A stretch of DNA of 64,000 nucleotides from Cellulosimicrobium sp. ES-005 (GTDB lineage Bacteria; Actinomycetota; Actinomycetes; Actinomycetales; Cellulomonadaceae), in NCBI RefSeq assembly GCF_040448685.1, contig NZ_CP159290.1, positions 2,666,001 through 2,730,000 of the forward strand. Direction: 5' to 3'. The position numbers and the translations under genes are program-made. Position 1 is the stretch's first letter; each line of letters opens with the position of its first letter. Below the pieces are notes generated by a model that ran no database searches, was not told where the DNA came from, and worked only from the letters and a program-made list of their open reading frames with translations. Shown piece by piece: positions 24,965-33,834 of this stretch.

Positions 24965-26025
24965 GCGTCGCGGACGCCGTCGGGCAGGCGCACGGCGGGG
25001 CGGCACGTCCCACGGTCTCGTTCGAGCTCATGCCCCCGCGGCGCCCGGACGCGGCGCCCAAGTTCTGGGAGACGGCACGCCGTCTCGTCGCGACGCACCC
25101 CGACTTCGTGTCCGTGACGTACGGCGCGGCGGGCACCGACCGCGCGACGGCTCGCCAGGTCGTCGGCCGCCTGCTCCAGGGCACGCCCGTGCTGCCGATC
25201 GCGCACCTCACGTGCGTCGGGGCATCGCGCGAGGACGTCGAGGAGGTCATCTCCGACTTCCTCGACGAGGGCGTGCGGAGCTTCCTCGCGCTGCGGGGCG
25301 ACCCGCCGCGCGACCAGCCTGACTGGCAGCCCGCGCCCGACGGCGTCCGGTCGTCGACCGAGCTCGTCGCGCTCCTGCGCGAGGTCGAGGCGTCGCGGTG
25401 CGCGGCCGACCCGGCCGCGGCGCTGCGCGGCGCGGCCCGGCCGCTGACGATCGCCGTCGCGACGTTCTGCGACGGCAACCCCGCCGCCGGCACGACGCGC
25501 ACGCAGGAGGTGCGCCGCCTGTTCCAGAAGCAGCAGGCCGGCGCGAGCTTCGCGATCACGCAGCTCTTCTACGACGCGTCGTCGTACACCGACTTCGTCG
25601 CCGAGGCCCGCGCGGCCGGCGTGACGATCCCCATCCTCGCCGGGCTGCTGCCCACGACGGAGCCCGCACGGCTCCGCCGCGTCGAGGAGCTCACGGGCGT
25701 GCGCGCGCCCCAGCACCTGCTGGACGCGCTCGACGCCCTGCCCGACCCGGAGGCGCAGCACGCCTACGGGATCGCGTACTCGGTCGACCTCGCGCAGCGC
25801 GTCCTCGACGCGGGCGCGCCCGGTCTGCACGTGTACACGTTCAACAAGCACCGCGCCGCTCTTGACCTGCTCGAGGGTGTCCACCTCGGCGGCGGGTCGC
25901 GCGGGACCGGGGGCAGCGCCAGCGCTGCCGCCACCCCGCTCGTCCCGGACCTGGCCAGCGGGCCGTGGGTCACCGGCACCTCCCTGCCCCCGACGAGCGC
26001 CGCCACGCACGGCACGCCCGTCTGA
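24961..26025 (+). CDS. metF: 5,10-methylenetetrahydrofolate reductase
   Basis: 354 residues. Reduces methylene-tetrahydrofolate to methyl-tetrahydrofolate, the methyl donor for methionine synthase. Family motifs are VSFELMPPR near the N-terminus, [37 protein letters not shown] and PILAGLLP. The GTG at 24961 is preferred because homologues begin shortly before the SFE motif and because it overlaps the leader ORF; the frame stays open further upstream without support. A ~40-residue disordered tail follows the usual end. It is co-transcribed with metE 32 bases downstream under the S-box riboswitch. Confidence 0.92.
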   Translation: MSVADAVGQAHGGAARPTVSFELMPPRRPDAAPKFWETARRLVATHPDFVSVTYGAAGTDRATARQVVGRLLQGTPVLPIAHLTCVGASREDVEEVISDFLDEGVRSFLALRGDPPRDQPDWQPAPDGVRSSTELVALLREVEASRCAADPAAALRGAARPLTIAVATFCDGNPAAGTTRTQEVRRLFQKQQAGASFAITQLFYDASSYTDFVAEARAAGVTIPILAGLLPTTEPARLRRVEELTGVRAPQHLLDALDALPDPEAQHAYGIAYSVDLAQRVLDAGAPGLHVYTFNKHRAALDLLEGVHLGGGSRGTGGSASAAATPLVPDLASGPWVTGTSLPPTSAATHGTPV

Positions 26026-26057
26026 CCGGTCCTCCGGACCAGCAAGAGGTTTCGATC

Positions 26058-28562
26058 ATGGCCACTTCCGTACCCTCCCCTACCCAGATCCAGGCCGGAT
26101 TCCCCGCCGGCACCGTGCTCGGCTACCCCCGCATCGGGCGCCGCCGCGAGCTCAAGAAGGCCGTCGAGGCCTTCTGGGCCGGCAAGACGTCGGCCGACGA
26201 GCTCGAGGCCACGGCCCGCGAGCTGCGCCTCGCGACCGTGCGCCGGCTCGTCGAGCTCGGCCTCGGCGCCGACGACGCGTCCGTCCCCGGGTCGTTCTCC
26301 TACTACGACCAGGTGCTCGACGTCGCCGCCTCGCTCGGGGCGATCCCGTCGCGGTTCGCGTCGCTCACCGACGACGCGGGCCGCCTCGACCTCGCGGGCT
26401 ACTTCACCGTGGCGCGTGGCCAGGGCGACGACGCCCCGCTCGAGATGACCAAGTGGTTCGACACGAACTACCACTACCTGGTCCCCGAGATCGGCCCGGA
26501 CACCCCGATCCGGTTCGTCGACGACCGCATCGTGCGCGAGTTCGTCGAGGCCAAGGAGGCGGGCATCGTCACGCGACCCGTCGTCGTCGGGCCGGTGACG
26601 TTCCTCGCGCTCTCGAAGGCCGCCGACGACGCTGCGTCGTCGGTCGCAGGCTTCCGCCCGCTCGACCGCCTCGACGACGTCGTCGCCGCCTACGCCGACC
26701 TGCTCCGCGCGCTCGCCGCCGCCGGCGCGCCGTGGGTCCAGCTCGACGAGCCGATCCTGGTCACCGACTCGGTCGACGTGCCGTTCACGGAGCTCGCGGC
26801 AGCGGTGGAGTCGGCCTACCGCACCCTCGCGACGGACCTCCGCCCGGCGCCGAACCCGGGGTCGCTCCCCACGGAGTCCTCCGGCTCGGGAGAGATCCCG
26901 GGCTCGGCGCAGGGGGCGCGGCCCGCGATCCTCGTCGCCGCGCCGTTCGGCGGGCTGCAGGCCGGTGCCGAGGACGACGGCGGCGACGCGCGGGACGGGC
27001 TCGCGCTCCTCGCGGGCACCGACGTGGAGGCGATCGCGATCGACCTCGTCAAGGGCGCCGTCCCGACGGCGGCCGACGGCGGCGTCCCCGGCCTCGCAGG
27101 GAAGACGCTCGTCGCGGGCGTGATCGACGGGCACAACGTGTGGCGCGCGGACCTCGCGGCGAAGCTCGAGGTCGTCGACGCGCTCCAGACGCTGGGCGCC
27201 GGTGCGGTCGCCGTCGGGACGTCGACGTCGCTGCTGCACGTGCCGCACGACGTGGAGGACGAGGTGTTCGCCGAGGCGGGGACCGCGTCGGGCACCACGC
27301 TCGACCCGCGCCTGCGCGACTGGCTCGCGTTCGCGGACCAGAAGGTCGGCGAGGTCGCGACGCTCGCCCGCGCGCTCACGGAGGGTCGCGACGCCGTCGC
27401 CGCCGAGATCGAGGCGTCCCGCGCGGCGGTGGCCTCGCGAGCCGCGGCGAGCGGCGTCGTCGTGCCCGCGGTGCGCGAGCGCGCCGCCGCGCTGACGGAC
27501 TCGGACTTCGCGCGCGGTGACTACGCCGAGCGCGCGGCCGCGCAGCAGGAGCGTCTGAACCTGCCGCCGCTGCCGACGACCACGATCGGCTCGTTCCCGC
27601 AGACGCCGGAGATCCGCCGCGCCCGCGCGCTGTGGACGAAGGGCGAGCTCTCGGACGCGGACTACACGGCCGCGATGCGCGAGGAGATCGCGCGCGTGGT
27701 CGCGCTCCAGGAGGAGCTGGGCCTCGACGTCCTCGTGCACGGCGAGCCCGAGCGCAACGACATGGTGCAGTACTTCGCGGAGCACCTCGACGGGTTCGCC
27801 GTCACGGCGAACGGCTGGGTCCAGTCGTACGGGTCGCGGTGCGTCCGCCCGCCGATCCTGTGGGGCGACGTCACGCGGCCCGCGCCGATCACGGTCGAGT
27901 GGTCCGCGTACACGGCGTCGCTCACCGAGAAGCCCGTCAAGGGCATGCTCACCGGACCGGTGACGATCCTCGCGTGGTCGTTCGTGCGCGACGACCAGCC
28001 GCTCGGCGACACCGCGAACCAGGTGGGCCTCGCGCTGCGCGACGAGATCGCCGACCTCGAGGCCGCGGGCATCGGGATCGTGCAGGTCGACGAGCCCGCG
28101 CTGCGCGAGCTCCTGCCGCTGCGCCGCGCGGACCAGCCGGCGTACCTCGACTGGTCCGTCGGGTCGTTCCGGCTCGCGACGTCGGGCGTCGAGGCCGCGA
28201 CGCAGATCCACACGCACCTGTGCTACTCGGAGTTCGGCGAGGTCATCGGCGCGATCGACGGCCTCGACGCGGACGTGACGTCGGTCGAGGCGGCGCGCTC
28301 CCGCATGGAGATCGTGCCGGAGCTGCGCGACGCCGGGTACTCCCGCGGCATCGGGCCGGGCGTCTACGACATCCACAGCCCGCGCGTGCCCTCCACGGAG
28401 GAGGTCACGGAGCTGCTGGAGCTCGCCGTGAAGTCGATCGACCCGACGGTCGTGTGGGTCAACCCGGACTGCGGCCTCAAGACCCGCCGCTACGAGGAGA
28501 CCGTGCCGTCCCTCGAGCACCTGGTCGCCGCGGCGAAGGCGGTCCGCGCCACGCTCGGCTGA
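26058..28562 (+). CDS. metE: Cobalamin-independent methionine synthase
   Basis: 834 residues. Transfers the methyl group of methyl-tetrahydropteroyl-polyglutamate to homocysteine. The N-terminal barrel starts [19 protein letters not shown]. The catalytic barrel holds [24 protein letters not shown], the zinc-binding histidine of THLCYSEF and [10 protein letters not shown] with its Cys ligand. AAGAGG precedes the ATG at 26058. It is longer than the usual 760-790 residues partly because a palindromic repeat (26847-26910) is read in frame as about 22 extra residues ([15 protein letters not shown]...), placed in the N-terminal half before [11 protein letters not shown]. The C-terminal catalytic motifs are intact, so it is probably active. 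Confidence 0.95.
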   Translation: MATSVPSPTQIQAGFPAGTVLGYPRIGRRRELKKAVEAFWAGKTSADELEATARELRLATVRRLVELGLGADDASVPGSFSYYDQVLDVAASLGAIPSRFASLTDDAGRLDLAGYFTVARGQGDDAPLEMTKWFDTNYHYLVPEIGPDTPIRFVDDRIVREFVEAKEAGIVTRPVVVGPVTFLALSKAADDAASSVAGFRPLDRLDDVVAAYADLLRALAAAGAPWVQLDEPILVTDSVDVPFTELAAAVESAYRTLATDLRPAPNPGSLPTESSGSGEIPGSAQGARPAILVAAPFGGLQAGAEDDGGDARDGLALLAGTDVEAIAIDLVKGAVPTAADGGVPGLAGKTLVAGVIDGHNVWRADLAAKLEVVDALQTLGAGAVAVGTSTSLLHVPHDVEDEVFAEAGTASGTTLDPRLRDWLAFADQKVGEVATLARALTEGRDAVAAEIEASRAAVASRAAASGVVVPAVRERAAALTDSDFARGDYAERAAAQQERLNLPPLPTTTIGSFPQTPEIRRARALWTKGELSDADYTAAMREEIARVVALQEELGLDVLVHGEPERNDMVQYFAEHLDGFAVTANGWVQSYGSRCVRPPILWGDVTRPAPITVEWSAYTASLTEKPVKGMLTGPVTILAWSFVRDDQPLGDTANQVGLALRDEIADLEAAGIGIVQVDEPALRELLPLRRADQPAYLDWSVGSFRLATSGVEAATQIHTHLCYSEFGEVIGAIDGLDADVTSVEAARSRMEIVPELRDAGYSRGIGPGVYDIHSPRVPSTEEVTELLELAVKSIDPTVVWVNPDCGLKTRRYEETVPSLEHLVAAAKAVRATLG
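26847..26910 (+). repeat. REP-like palindrome inserted in the metE reading frame
   Basis: The left arm starts GCGCCGAACCCGGGGTCGC and the right arm ends ATCCCGGGCTCGGCGC, about 23 paired bases with three mismatches. It belongs to the same family as the elements at 30096, 61644 and 63247. It is translated as NPGSLPT...GEIPGSA. Confidence 0.8.
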
Positions 28563-28575
28563 TCCCCGCACACGC

Positions 28576-28608
28576 CGGAGGCCGGGTCCCGTCGGGACCC
28601 GGCCTCCG
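28576..28608 (+). terminator. Terminator of the metF-metE operon
   Basis: A 15-base perfect stem (CGGAGGCCGGGTCCC, then its complement) with a three-base loop starts 14 bases after the metE stop. It is likely bidirectional, since the next gene converges. Confidence 0.88.
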
Positions 28609-28619
28609 CGTCGTGTCGG

Positions 28620-28871
28620 TCAGCGCTCGGTCGTGCCCGTCCCCGCCATCGGGAGGGCGAACGCGAGCGTCGCGGCGAGGAGCCCGCCGACGAAGAGCCA
28701 CACGCCGCCGTCGACGCCGGACATGCCCGACCCCATGAGGACCAGGCCCCCGACGAACAGCGCGAACGAGACGACGAACCGCGCCAGCGCGCCCGCGTGC
28801 CCGGGGATGTCGCGGCCTTCCGTCCCGGTGGGGAGGGGGCTGTCGGCCGCCTGCTCGCTGGTCGTGGTCAT
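28620..28871 (-). CDS. Small membrane protein with two transmembrane spans
   Basis: 83 residues. A hydrophilic N-terminus is followed by two hydrophobic spans (FVVSFALFVGGLVLMGSG and WLFVGGLLAATLAFALP) separated by a short Gly/Asp turn. GAAGGAGAA lies just before the ATG at 28871. No family is assigned. It converges with metE over the shared terminator. Confidence 0.7.
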   Translation of the reverse strand: MTTTSEQAADSPLPTGTEGRDIPGHAGALARFVVSFALFVGGLVLMGSGMSGVDGGVWLFVGGLLAATLAFALPMAGTGTTER

Positions 28872-28925
28872 GGCGTTCTCCTTCTGAGGTCGGTGCGTGG
28901 GCCCGGGCGTCGTCGTCGGCGACGA

Positions 28926-29174
28926 TCAGTCCAGGTAGTTCTCCACCGTACCGGGGTCGCGCACGGTCGCCGCATCCGGGTCGCTCCCGAACTCGCGGGC
29001 CGCGTCGCGCTGGCGCAGCAGGTCCCAGCACTGGTCGAGCTCGACCTCGATCGCACGCAGTCGCTCGTGCTCCTGCCCGCCGGTGATCTCGCCGTGCGCG
29101 AGCTGCTCGCGGAGCTCGCGCTCCTGCGCGACGAGGTCGCTGATCGTCCTGCGGATGCCGCCGTCGGTCGCCAT
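28926..29174 (-). CDS. DUF2630 family protein
   Basis: 82 residues from the ATG at 29174. The sequence ISDLVAQERELREQLAHGE, then RLRAIEVELDQCWDLLRQRD, FGSDPDAATVRDPGTVENYL matches the DUF2630 pattern: a two-helix coiled coil with the conserved ELDQCWDLLRQR and a C-terminal VE-YL. Its role is not known; it is common in Actinobacteria. Confidence 0.85.
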   Translation of the reverse strand: MATDGGIRRTISDLVAQERELREQLAHGEITGGQEHERLRAIEVELDQCWDLLRQRDAAREFGSDPDAATVRDPGTVENYLD

Positions 29175-29253
29175 GCGGTCCACGGTATGCCCGACGGCGC
29201 ACGCGCGCCCGTGAGGGCGGGCGCCGGGCGGGCGCGGTGTCGGCGGCACGGCC

Positions 29254-29259
29254 TAGGCT
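29254..29259 (+). promoter_or_regulatory. -10 element TAGGCT of a leaderless transcript
   Basis: TAGGCT ends seven bases before the ATG at 29267, so RNA would begin at or next to the start codon. No Shine-Dalgarno is present. Confidence 0.5.
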
Positions 29260-29266
29260 CGCCGCC

Positions 29267-29665
29267 ATGACGACGACGATCGGCCGCACGGTCCTGCTCT
29301 GCCACGACCTCGACGCGAGCGCCGCGTTCTGGGCGGACGGGTTCGGGTTCGGCACGCTGTTCCGCGGCGAGACCGACGGGTTCCCGCTGCTGCACGTCGG
29401 ACCCGGCCGCGTCGACGAGCCCGGGCTGTGGCTCGTCCCGCTCCCCGACGGCGGCGCACCCCTCGTGCGCCACGGGCTGCCGAACCTCGTCCTCTACGTC
29501 GACGACCTCGACGCGACCCTCGCGCGGCTCGCCGCCGCGGGCGTCGAGCCGTTCGTCGGGCCGGACTCCGACGCCGAGTCCGGGGACCGGTTCGCGCACG
29601 TCCACGACCCGGACGGGCACCGGATCGTCGTCGTGCAGCTCGGTCCGGCGGCCGACCCCGCCTAG
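29267..29665 (+). CDS. VOC-family (glyoxalase/bleomycin-resistance-like) protein
   Basis: 132 residues with the paired beta-alpha-beta-beta-beta modules of the VOC fold: TVLLCHDLDASAAFWADGFG at the start and LVLYVDDLDATLARLAAAG for the second half, ending DPDGHRIVVVQ. A substrate cannot be named. The His/Glu metal positions are not clearly conserved in both modules. It appears leaderless and converges with the epsilon-like gene. Confidence 0.82.
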   Translation: MTTTIGRTVLLCHDLDASAAFWADGFGFGTLFRGETDGFPLLHVGPGRVDEPGLWLVPLPDGGAPLVRHGLPNLVLYVDDLDATLARLAAAGVEPFVGPDSDAESGDRFAHVHDPDGHRIVVVQLGPAADPA

Positions 29666-29668
29666 GGG

Positions 29669-29983
29669 CTACCGGGCCTGCACCCACGTCGCGTCGTCGG
29701 CGAGGATCGTCACCTCGTCGTCGTCGACCACGAGGAAGCCGCCGCCGATGCGCAGCTCCGCCGTCGGACGGTCCGGGGTCCGCAGCCGCACGCGACCCGC
29801 CGTGAGGGTCGCAGCGACGGGCTGGTGCCGCGCGAGGATCCCCAGCGTGCCCGACACCGACGGCACCGTGACGCTGCGCGCCGGGCCCGACCAGAACACC
29901 CCGGACGGCACCACCACCTCGACGGACACCAGGCGCTCCCCCACGGGTACGGCGGTCTCGGACGGTGACGGCGCGACGGGCAC
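29669..29983 (-). CDS. Orphan F-type ATP synthase epsilon-subunit-like protein
   Basis: 104 residues. Residues 18-100 match the N-terminal beta-sandwich of AtpC: LVSVEVVVPSGVFWSGPARS, VTVPSVSGTLGILARHQPV, AATLTAGRVRLR and IGGGFLVVDDDEVTILAD. The C-terminal helical domain is absent. The GTG at 29983 is chosen because AGGAGG lies seven bases upstream, inside a self-complementary GGAGGATCCTCC. No other atp gene is near, whereas atpC normally ends the atp operon, so this is either a second copy or a relocated atpC. It may couple to or inhibit F1, but that is not shown. Confidence 0.72.
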   Translation of the reverse strand: MPVAPSPSETAVPVGERLVSVEVVVPSGVFWSGPARSVTVPSVSGTLGILARHQPVAATLTAGRVRLRTPDRPTAELRIGGGFLVVDDDEVTILADDATWVQAR

Positions 29984-30095
29984 GGAGGATCCTCCTCGAC
30001 GACGGGTGGCGGAGCCTCCGAGTCTCGCGCCCGCGGGCGTCCCGCCGCGTCGTCTTTCGTCCCTCTCCGGGCGCCGGAGGTCACCGGTCGCGACA

Positions 30096-30159
30096 TCGCC
30101 GAACCCGGGGTTCCTCCCCACGTGGAGCGCAGCCTGGGGAGGAACCCCGGGTTCGGCGA
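30096..30159. repeat. REP-like palindromic element, perfect copy
   Basis: Arms 30096-30120 and 30135-30159 are exact 25-base reverse complements (from TCGCCGAACCCGGGG to CCTCCCCA) around a 14-base loop. It is the best-preserved member of the family in this window. Confidence 0.88.
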
Positions 30160-30445
30160 CGACCGGTCTCGCCGTGCGAGGGGGAATCACGTTGACGACG
30201 GCGGTGTGCGAGGCGCACCATCGAGGGTGACGGTTGCCGAGGGCAGCCGTTCGTCGTGCCGGTCGGGCACGGCCACGGTTCAGGTCGCGCCGGACGGGCG
30301 CACCGCACGGGACGAGGAGACGCGGATGCACAGCACCGCAGGCTGCGAGGTGGCCATGGCGGCCTGCTCGGGCACCCTCCCCTCCCGCACCGTCTCCCGC
30401 TGAGACCACCCTCCGGACGCCGACAAGGCGCCCCGCCCCGCTGAG

Positions 30446-30500
30446 TGCTGGGATTCGTCGTCACGACGCGTTCCTGACGACATTTCCCCCGCACCCAGCA
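30446..30500. other. Two-step hairpin in non-coding DNA
   Basis: An outer stem TGCTGGG (30446-30452) / CCCAGCA (30494-30500) encloses an inner stem GTCGTCA (30457-30463) / TGACGAC (30475-30481). The local base composition is less GC-rich than the surroundings. It could be an RNA element upstream of the FBP gene or a transcription stop. Confidence 0.45.
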
Positions 30501-30670
30501 GGTCTTGGCGACGGCGGTAGCGGGCATGCCGTCCTCCCCGCCTTCCCCGCCTCGGACGAGCGCCGTCGTCGTGCGGCCACCGCGACCCCGCGTCGCGGTG
30601 AGCCGGCCGCCTGCGCCGCCGCACGCCGTCGGGCAGGGTGGGACCGTACCGACACGGAAGCCCTGAACCC

Positions 30671-31177
30671 ATGAACCCCCTGACCGAGAAGCAGATCCGC
30701 GCGTCGTTCGTCAACGCCTCCAAGCGCGAGGCCGCGCAGGCGACCCTCCCCGAGCTCGACTCGCTCGACTGGGACCGCCTCGACTACCTCGGGTGGCGCG
30801 ACCGCAAGGCGCCGCTGCTCGCGTACGCCGTCGTCGAGGTCGACGGCGAGCCGCGCGGCGTCCTGCTGCGCTCCACCGACGCCAAGACGGGCGGCATGCG
30901 CAAGCGCGCCGTCTGCGCGTGGTGCGAGGACGTCGTCGTCACGGACGACGTGAGCCTCTACGTCGCGCGGCGCGCCGGCGCCGCCGGGCGCCGCGGCAAC
31001 ACCGTCGGCACCCTCATCTGCACCCACTTCCTGTGCTCGCAGAACGTGCGCCGCACCCCGACCCGCACCGAGATCGGCGACGACGAGTCGATGCGCGAGC
31101 TGTTCGTCGAGCTCCGCGTCGACGGCCTCCGCGAGCGCTCCGCCCGCTTCGTCGCCGAGGTCATGCGCGACGCCTGA
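30671..31177 (+). CDS. FBP-domain (FusB-like, EF-G-binding) protein
   Basis: 168 residues. The N-terminal helical part starts MNPLTEKQIRASFVNASKRE. The C-terminal half carries a treble-clef zinc site: C-x2-C in RAVCAWCED and C-x4-C with a His in LICTHFLCSQN, followed by ELRVDGLRERSARFVAEV. This is the arrangement of elongation-factor-G-binding proteins of the FusB/FBP family, which act on ribosome-stalled EF-G. The actinobacterial members are chromosomal and need not give drug resistance. The ATG at 30671 opens the family's usual N-terminus. Confidence 0.82.
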   Translation: MNPLTEKQIRASFVNASKREAAQATLPELDSLDWDRLDYLGWRDRKAPLLAYAVVEVDGEPRGVLLRSTDAKTGGMRKRAVCAWCEDVVVTDDVSLYVARRAGAAGRRGNTVGTLICTHFLCSQNVRRTPTRTEIGDDESMRELFVELRVDGLRERSARFVAEVMRDA

Positions 31178-31179
31178 CG

Positions 31180-31283
31180 CACCACGGCTCTCCCTCGGCC
31201 CACCAGACCTCTACCTCGGCAGACCAAGGCTCTACCTCGGCAGACCAGGGCTCTACCTGGGCCTACCAGGGCTCTACCTCGGC
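31180..31283. repeat. Five imperfect 20-21 bp tandem repeats
   Basis: Consensus ACCAGGGCTCTACCTCGGC, with copies starting near 31180, 31201, 31221, 31242 and 31263. They lie between the convergent FBP and MMPL genes; the last copy overlaps the MMPL stop codon. Repeat number is a candidate variable locus. Confidence 0.8.
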
Positions 31284-33559
31284 GGCGCGGAGGGTGAGCC
31301 GGACGCCGAGGGCGAGGGCGGAGCGGGGGTGTGACGGGTCGTGGTGGGTCTGGCGGGAGCCGCGAGGGACGAGCGGCGGATGGAAGACCCGTCGCGCCCC
31401 CGCGGAGCCCTCGCCCGGACTGAACCCTCGGAACCGTCCCGCCACGACGGCCACCAGTTCCATCGCCCGAGAAGCGTCATGGTCGCCGGGAGGAGGAGGC
31501 CGCGCACGACGGTCACGTCGAGGAGCACGGCGACGGCCATGCCGACGCCGACCTCCTTCATCGCGACGAGCTCGCCCGCCGCGAAACCGAGGAACACGAT
31601 GCCGATGGCGACGGCGGCCGTCGTGATGACCGGGCCGGTCGCGGTGATGCCGCGGAGCACGGCCCGGTCGTTCGCGGCGCGCAGGTCCTCCCCGGGCGTG
31701 CGGGCGCGCCACTCCTCGGCCGTGCGCGCGAGGAGGAACACCTCGTAGTCGGTGGACAGACCGAACACGAGCATGCCGATGAGCAGGGGCGTCGTGACGT
31801 CGAGCGCACCCCACGGCTCGAACCCGAGCAGCGAGGCCCCGACGCCGTGCTGGAACACCGAGACGAGGACGCCGAGCGTCGCGGCGAGCGTGAGCAGGTT
31901 CATCACGAGCGCCTTGAGCGGCACGACGAGCGAGCCGGTGAGCAGGAAGAGGAGCACGAACGTCGCGAGCACGACGACGCCCGCGGCGAGCGGGAGGCGC
32001 TGCGCGAGGTGCTCCTGGGTGTCGACGACCTCGGCGGCCGGACCGGCGACGTGCACGTCGAGGTCGCCCGTGTCGATCGCGCGGATCGCGCGCAGCAGGT
32101 CCTGGGCCTCGGCGGCGGTCGCGTCGCCGCCCTCGCCGACGTCGGGCGTGACGTCGACGACGAGGACCTCGGACGGGTAGTCGGTGTCCTGCATCGCGTC
32201 CTCGACGCCCGGCAGGGCCGCGACGCGGTCGAGGTAGGCGGAGGCGGCCTCGTCGCCGCGGGGCGCCTCGACGAGCACGGTGATCGGGGTGACGCCGAGG
32301 TCGGCGAAGCGCGACGTCGACGCGTCGGCGGCGAGGCGCGCCTCGGCGTCGGCGGGCAGGGAGTGGACCTCGGAGCTGCCGAGCGTCATCGAGCCGAGCG
32401 GCGCGGCGAGCGCGAGGAGGAGGGCGGTCGCGCCGAGCGTGACGAGCACGGCGTGCCGCTGGGCGGTGCGCGCGAGGCGCCCGAGCGTCCCGGCCCCGCC
32501 GCGACCGGTCCACGGGTGGGACCAGGTGCGGGCTCCCGGGGCGGGGATGGCGCGGTGCCAGGTCGCGACGAGCGCGGGCACGAGCGTCAGCCCGGCGGCG
32601 GTCGCGACGAGCACCACCACGGCGCCGCCGACGGCCATGCCGGAGAGCAGCGAGTCGCCGAGCAGGAGCAGGCCGGTCAGGGCGATCGCGACGGCCAGCC
32701 CGGACGCGAGGACGGCGCGCCCGGCGGTGGCGAGCGTGCGCCCGACGAGCTCGTCGAGCGGGAGGCCCGGGTGCTCGGCGCGCTCCTCGCGGAAGCGCGC
32801 CAGGACGAGCAAGGAGTAGTCGACCGTGAGCCCGAGGCCGAGCAGAGTCACGACGTTCACCGCGAACTCGTTGACGGGCACGATCCCCAGCAGGCCGCTG
32901 AGCACGAGCAGCGCGACCGCGATGGCGGCGAGCGCGGACAGCAGCGGCACCAGGCCCGCGCGCAGGCCGCCGAGGACGACGACGAGCACGACCAGCAGGA
33001 CGGCGATCGCCACGCCCTCGCCCACGGCGGCGTCGGTGATCGCCTGGTCGACGAACGCCTCCTCGGCGAGCAGCGCCCCGCCGACGAGGACCTCGGGGGT
33101 GTCGACGGTGTGGAGCGCGTCGGCGACCTGGTGCGCGAGGGCGAGGGCGTCGTCGTCGGACAGCGCGGGGTCGAGCTCGACGATCACGAGCGAGCCCTGG
33201 CCGTCGTCGGCGATGAGGCCGCCACCGGTGTACGCGTCGAACAGCTCGACGACGCCCGGCATCGCCCGGATGCCGTGCATCACCTCGCTCGCCTGGGCGA
33301 TCAGCTCCGTGGAGAAGTAGTCGCGCCCGGACAGGACGGCGACGACGGTCTCGCCCTCGGGCTGGAGCTCGTCGAGACGCTCGGCCGCGAGGGCGGAGGG
33401 GCTCCCGGGCGGGGCGGGATCGACGTCGGTGGTCTTGTCGAAGACGGCGCCGCCGAGCACCGCGCCGAGGACGAGGAGGACCGCCCAGACCCCGAGGACG
33501 ACGCCACGGCGACGCGCGGCGAACCGTCCGGTCCGGTGCAGGAGGCGTCCGAGCGCCAT
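31274..33559 (-). CDS. MMPL/RND-family membrane transporter
   Basis: 761 residues with the two-fold RND layout: a first membrane helix (GVVLGVWAVLLVLGAVLGG), a large outer loop, a cluster of helices with GLGLTVDYSLLVLARFREER, then a second loop and a second cluster with FGLSTDYEVFLLARTAEEW. The two conserved D-Y pairs in the membrane are the proton-relay sites of MMPL proteins. GAGGAGG lies eight bases before the ATG. It probably exports lipids or hydrophobic compounds; the substrate cannot be deduced. It has an extended Pro/Ser/Arg C-terminal tail reading into the tandem repeats. Confidence 0.9.
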   Translation of the reverse strand: MALGRLLHRTGRFAARRRGVVLGVWAVLLVLGAVLGGAVFDKTTDVDPAPPGSPSALAAERLDELQPEGETVVAVLSGRDYFSTELIAQASEVMHGIRAMPGVVELFDAYTGGGLIADDGQGSLVIVELDPALSDDDALALAHQVADALHTVDTPEVLVGGALLAEEAFVDQAITDAAVGEGVAIAVLLVVLVVVLGGLRAGLVPLLSALAAIAVALLVLSGLLGIVPVNEFAVNVVTLLGLGLTVDYSLLVLARFREERAEHPGLPLDELVGRTLATAGRAVLASGLAVAIALTGLLLLGDSLLSGMAVGGAVVVLVATAAGLTLVPALVATWHRAIPAPGARTWSHPWTGRGGAGTLGRLARTAQRHAVLVTLGATALLLALAAPLGSMTLGSSEVHSLPADAEARLAADASTSRFADLGVTPITVLVEAPRGDEAASAYLDRVAALPGVEDAMQDTDYPSEVLVVDVTPDVGEGGDATAAEAQDLLRAIRAIDTGDLDVHVAGPAAEVVDTQEHLAQRLPLAAGVVVLATFVLLFLLTGSLVVPLKALVMNLLTLAATLGVLVSVFQHGVGASLLGFEPWGALDVTTPLLIGMLVFGLSTDYEVFLLARTAEEWRARTPGEDLRAANDRAVLRGITATGPVITTAAVAIGIVFLGFAAGELVAMKEVGVGMAVAVLLDVTVVRGLLLPATMTLLGRWNWWPSWRDGSEGSVRARAPRGRDGSSIRRSSLAAPARPTTTRHTPAPPSPSASGSPSAPPR

Positions 33560-33792
33560 GGGCAGTCCTCCTCGTCGAGGGACGTCGTGCGGAGAGAGCC
33601 GGTCGGGTGCAGGAGCTCGTGCGGGTCCTGCGCGGACCGTGAGGTGAGGTCAGCACCCTACGCGAGGGTGGGAGCGCCGTCGGACCACGCTCCGCCCGTG
33701 CGAGGGGTGCGCCTCGGGACCACCGGGGTGGAGAAGGGGGGTGAGACGGGACGGGCGGGGACGGCTCGTGCTGCCGCCCCCGCCCGGTCCGT

Positions 33793-33826
33793 CCCGGGGC
33801 GGACGGCTCACGCCGCCCGCCCCGGG
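33793..33826 (-). terminator. Hairpin terminator after the 33835-37161 gene
   Basis: CCCGGGGC (33793-33800) pairs with GCCCCGGG (33819-33826), and GG/CC bases inside may extend it. It begins nine bases after the stop of the leftward gene. Confidence 0.6.
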
Positions 33827-33834
33827 GTCTCAGC

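Larger units (their letters stand above)
29984..30670. other. 690-bp gap with structured repeats, no clear gene
   Basis: It contains a perfect REP-like palindrome (30096-30159) and a two-step hairpin (30446-30500). A 25-codon frame at 30326-30403 (MHSTAGCEVAMAACSG...) follows GAGGAG, but it has no homologue I know and no conserved features. Longer frames in the gap lack coding character. Confidence 0.55.

Noticed and set aside
25764-28571. Long open frame antisense to metE (935 codons)
   Set aside because: It is an effect of GC-rich third positions in metE; the product is a low-complexity Arg/Ala/Asp sequence without domains.
30326-30403. 25-codon frame after GAGGAG as a leader peptide gene
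   Set aside because: No conserved features and far from the next gene; kept only as a note in the gap entry.
31180-31283. CRISPR array
   Set aside because: Units are contiguous 20-21 bp copies without spacers, and no cas genes are present.
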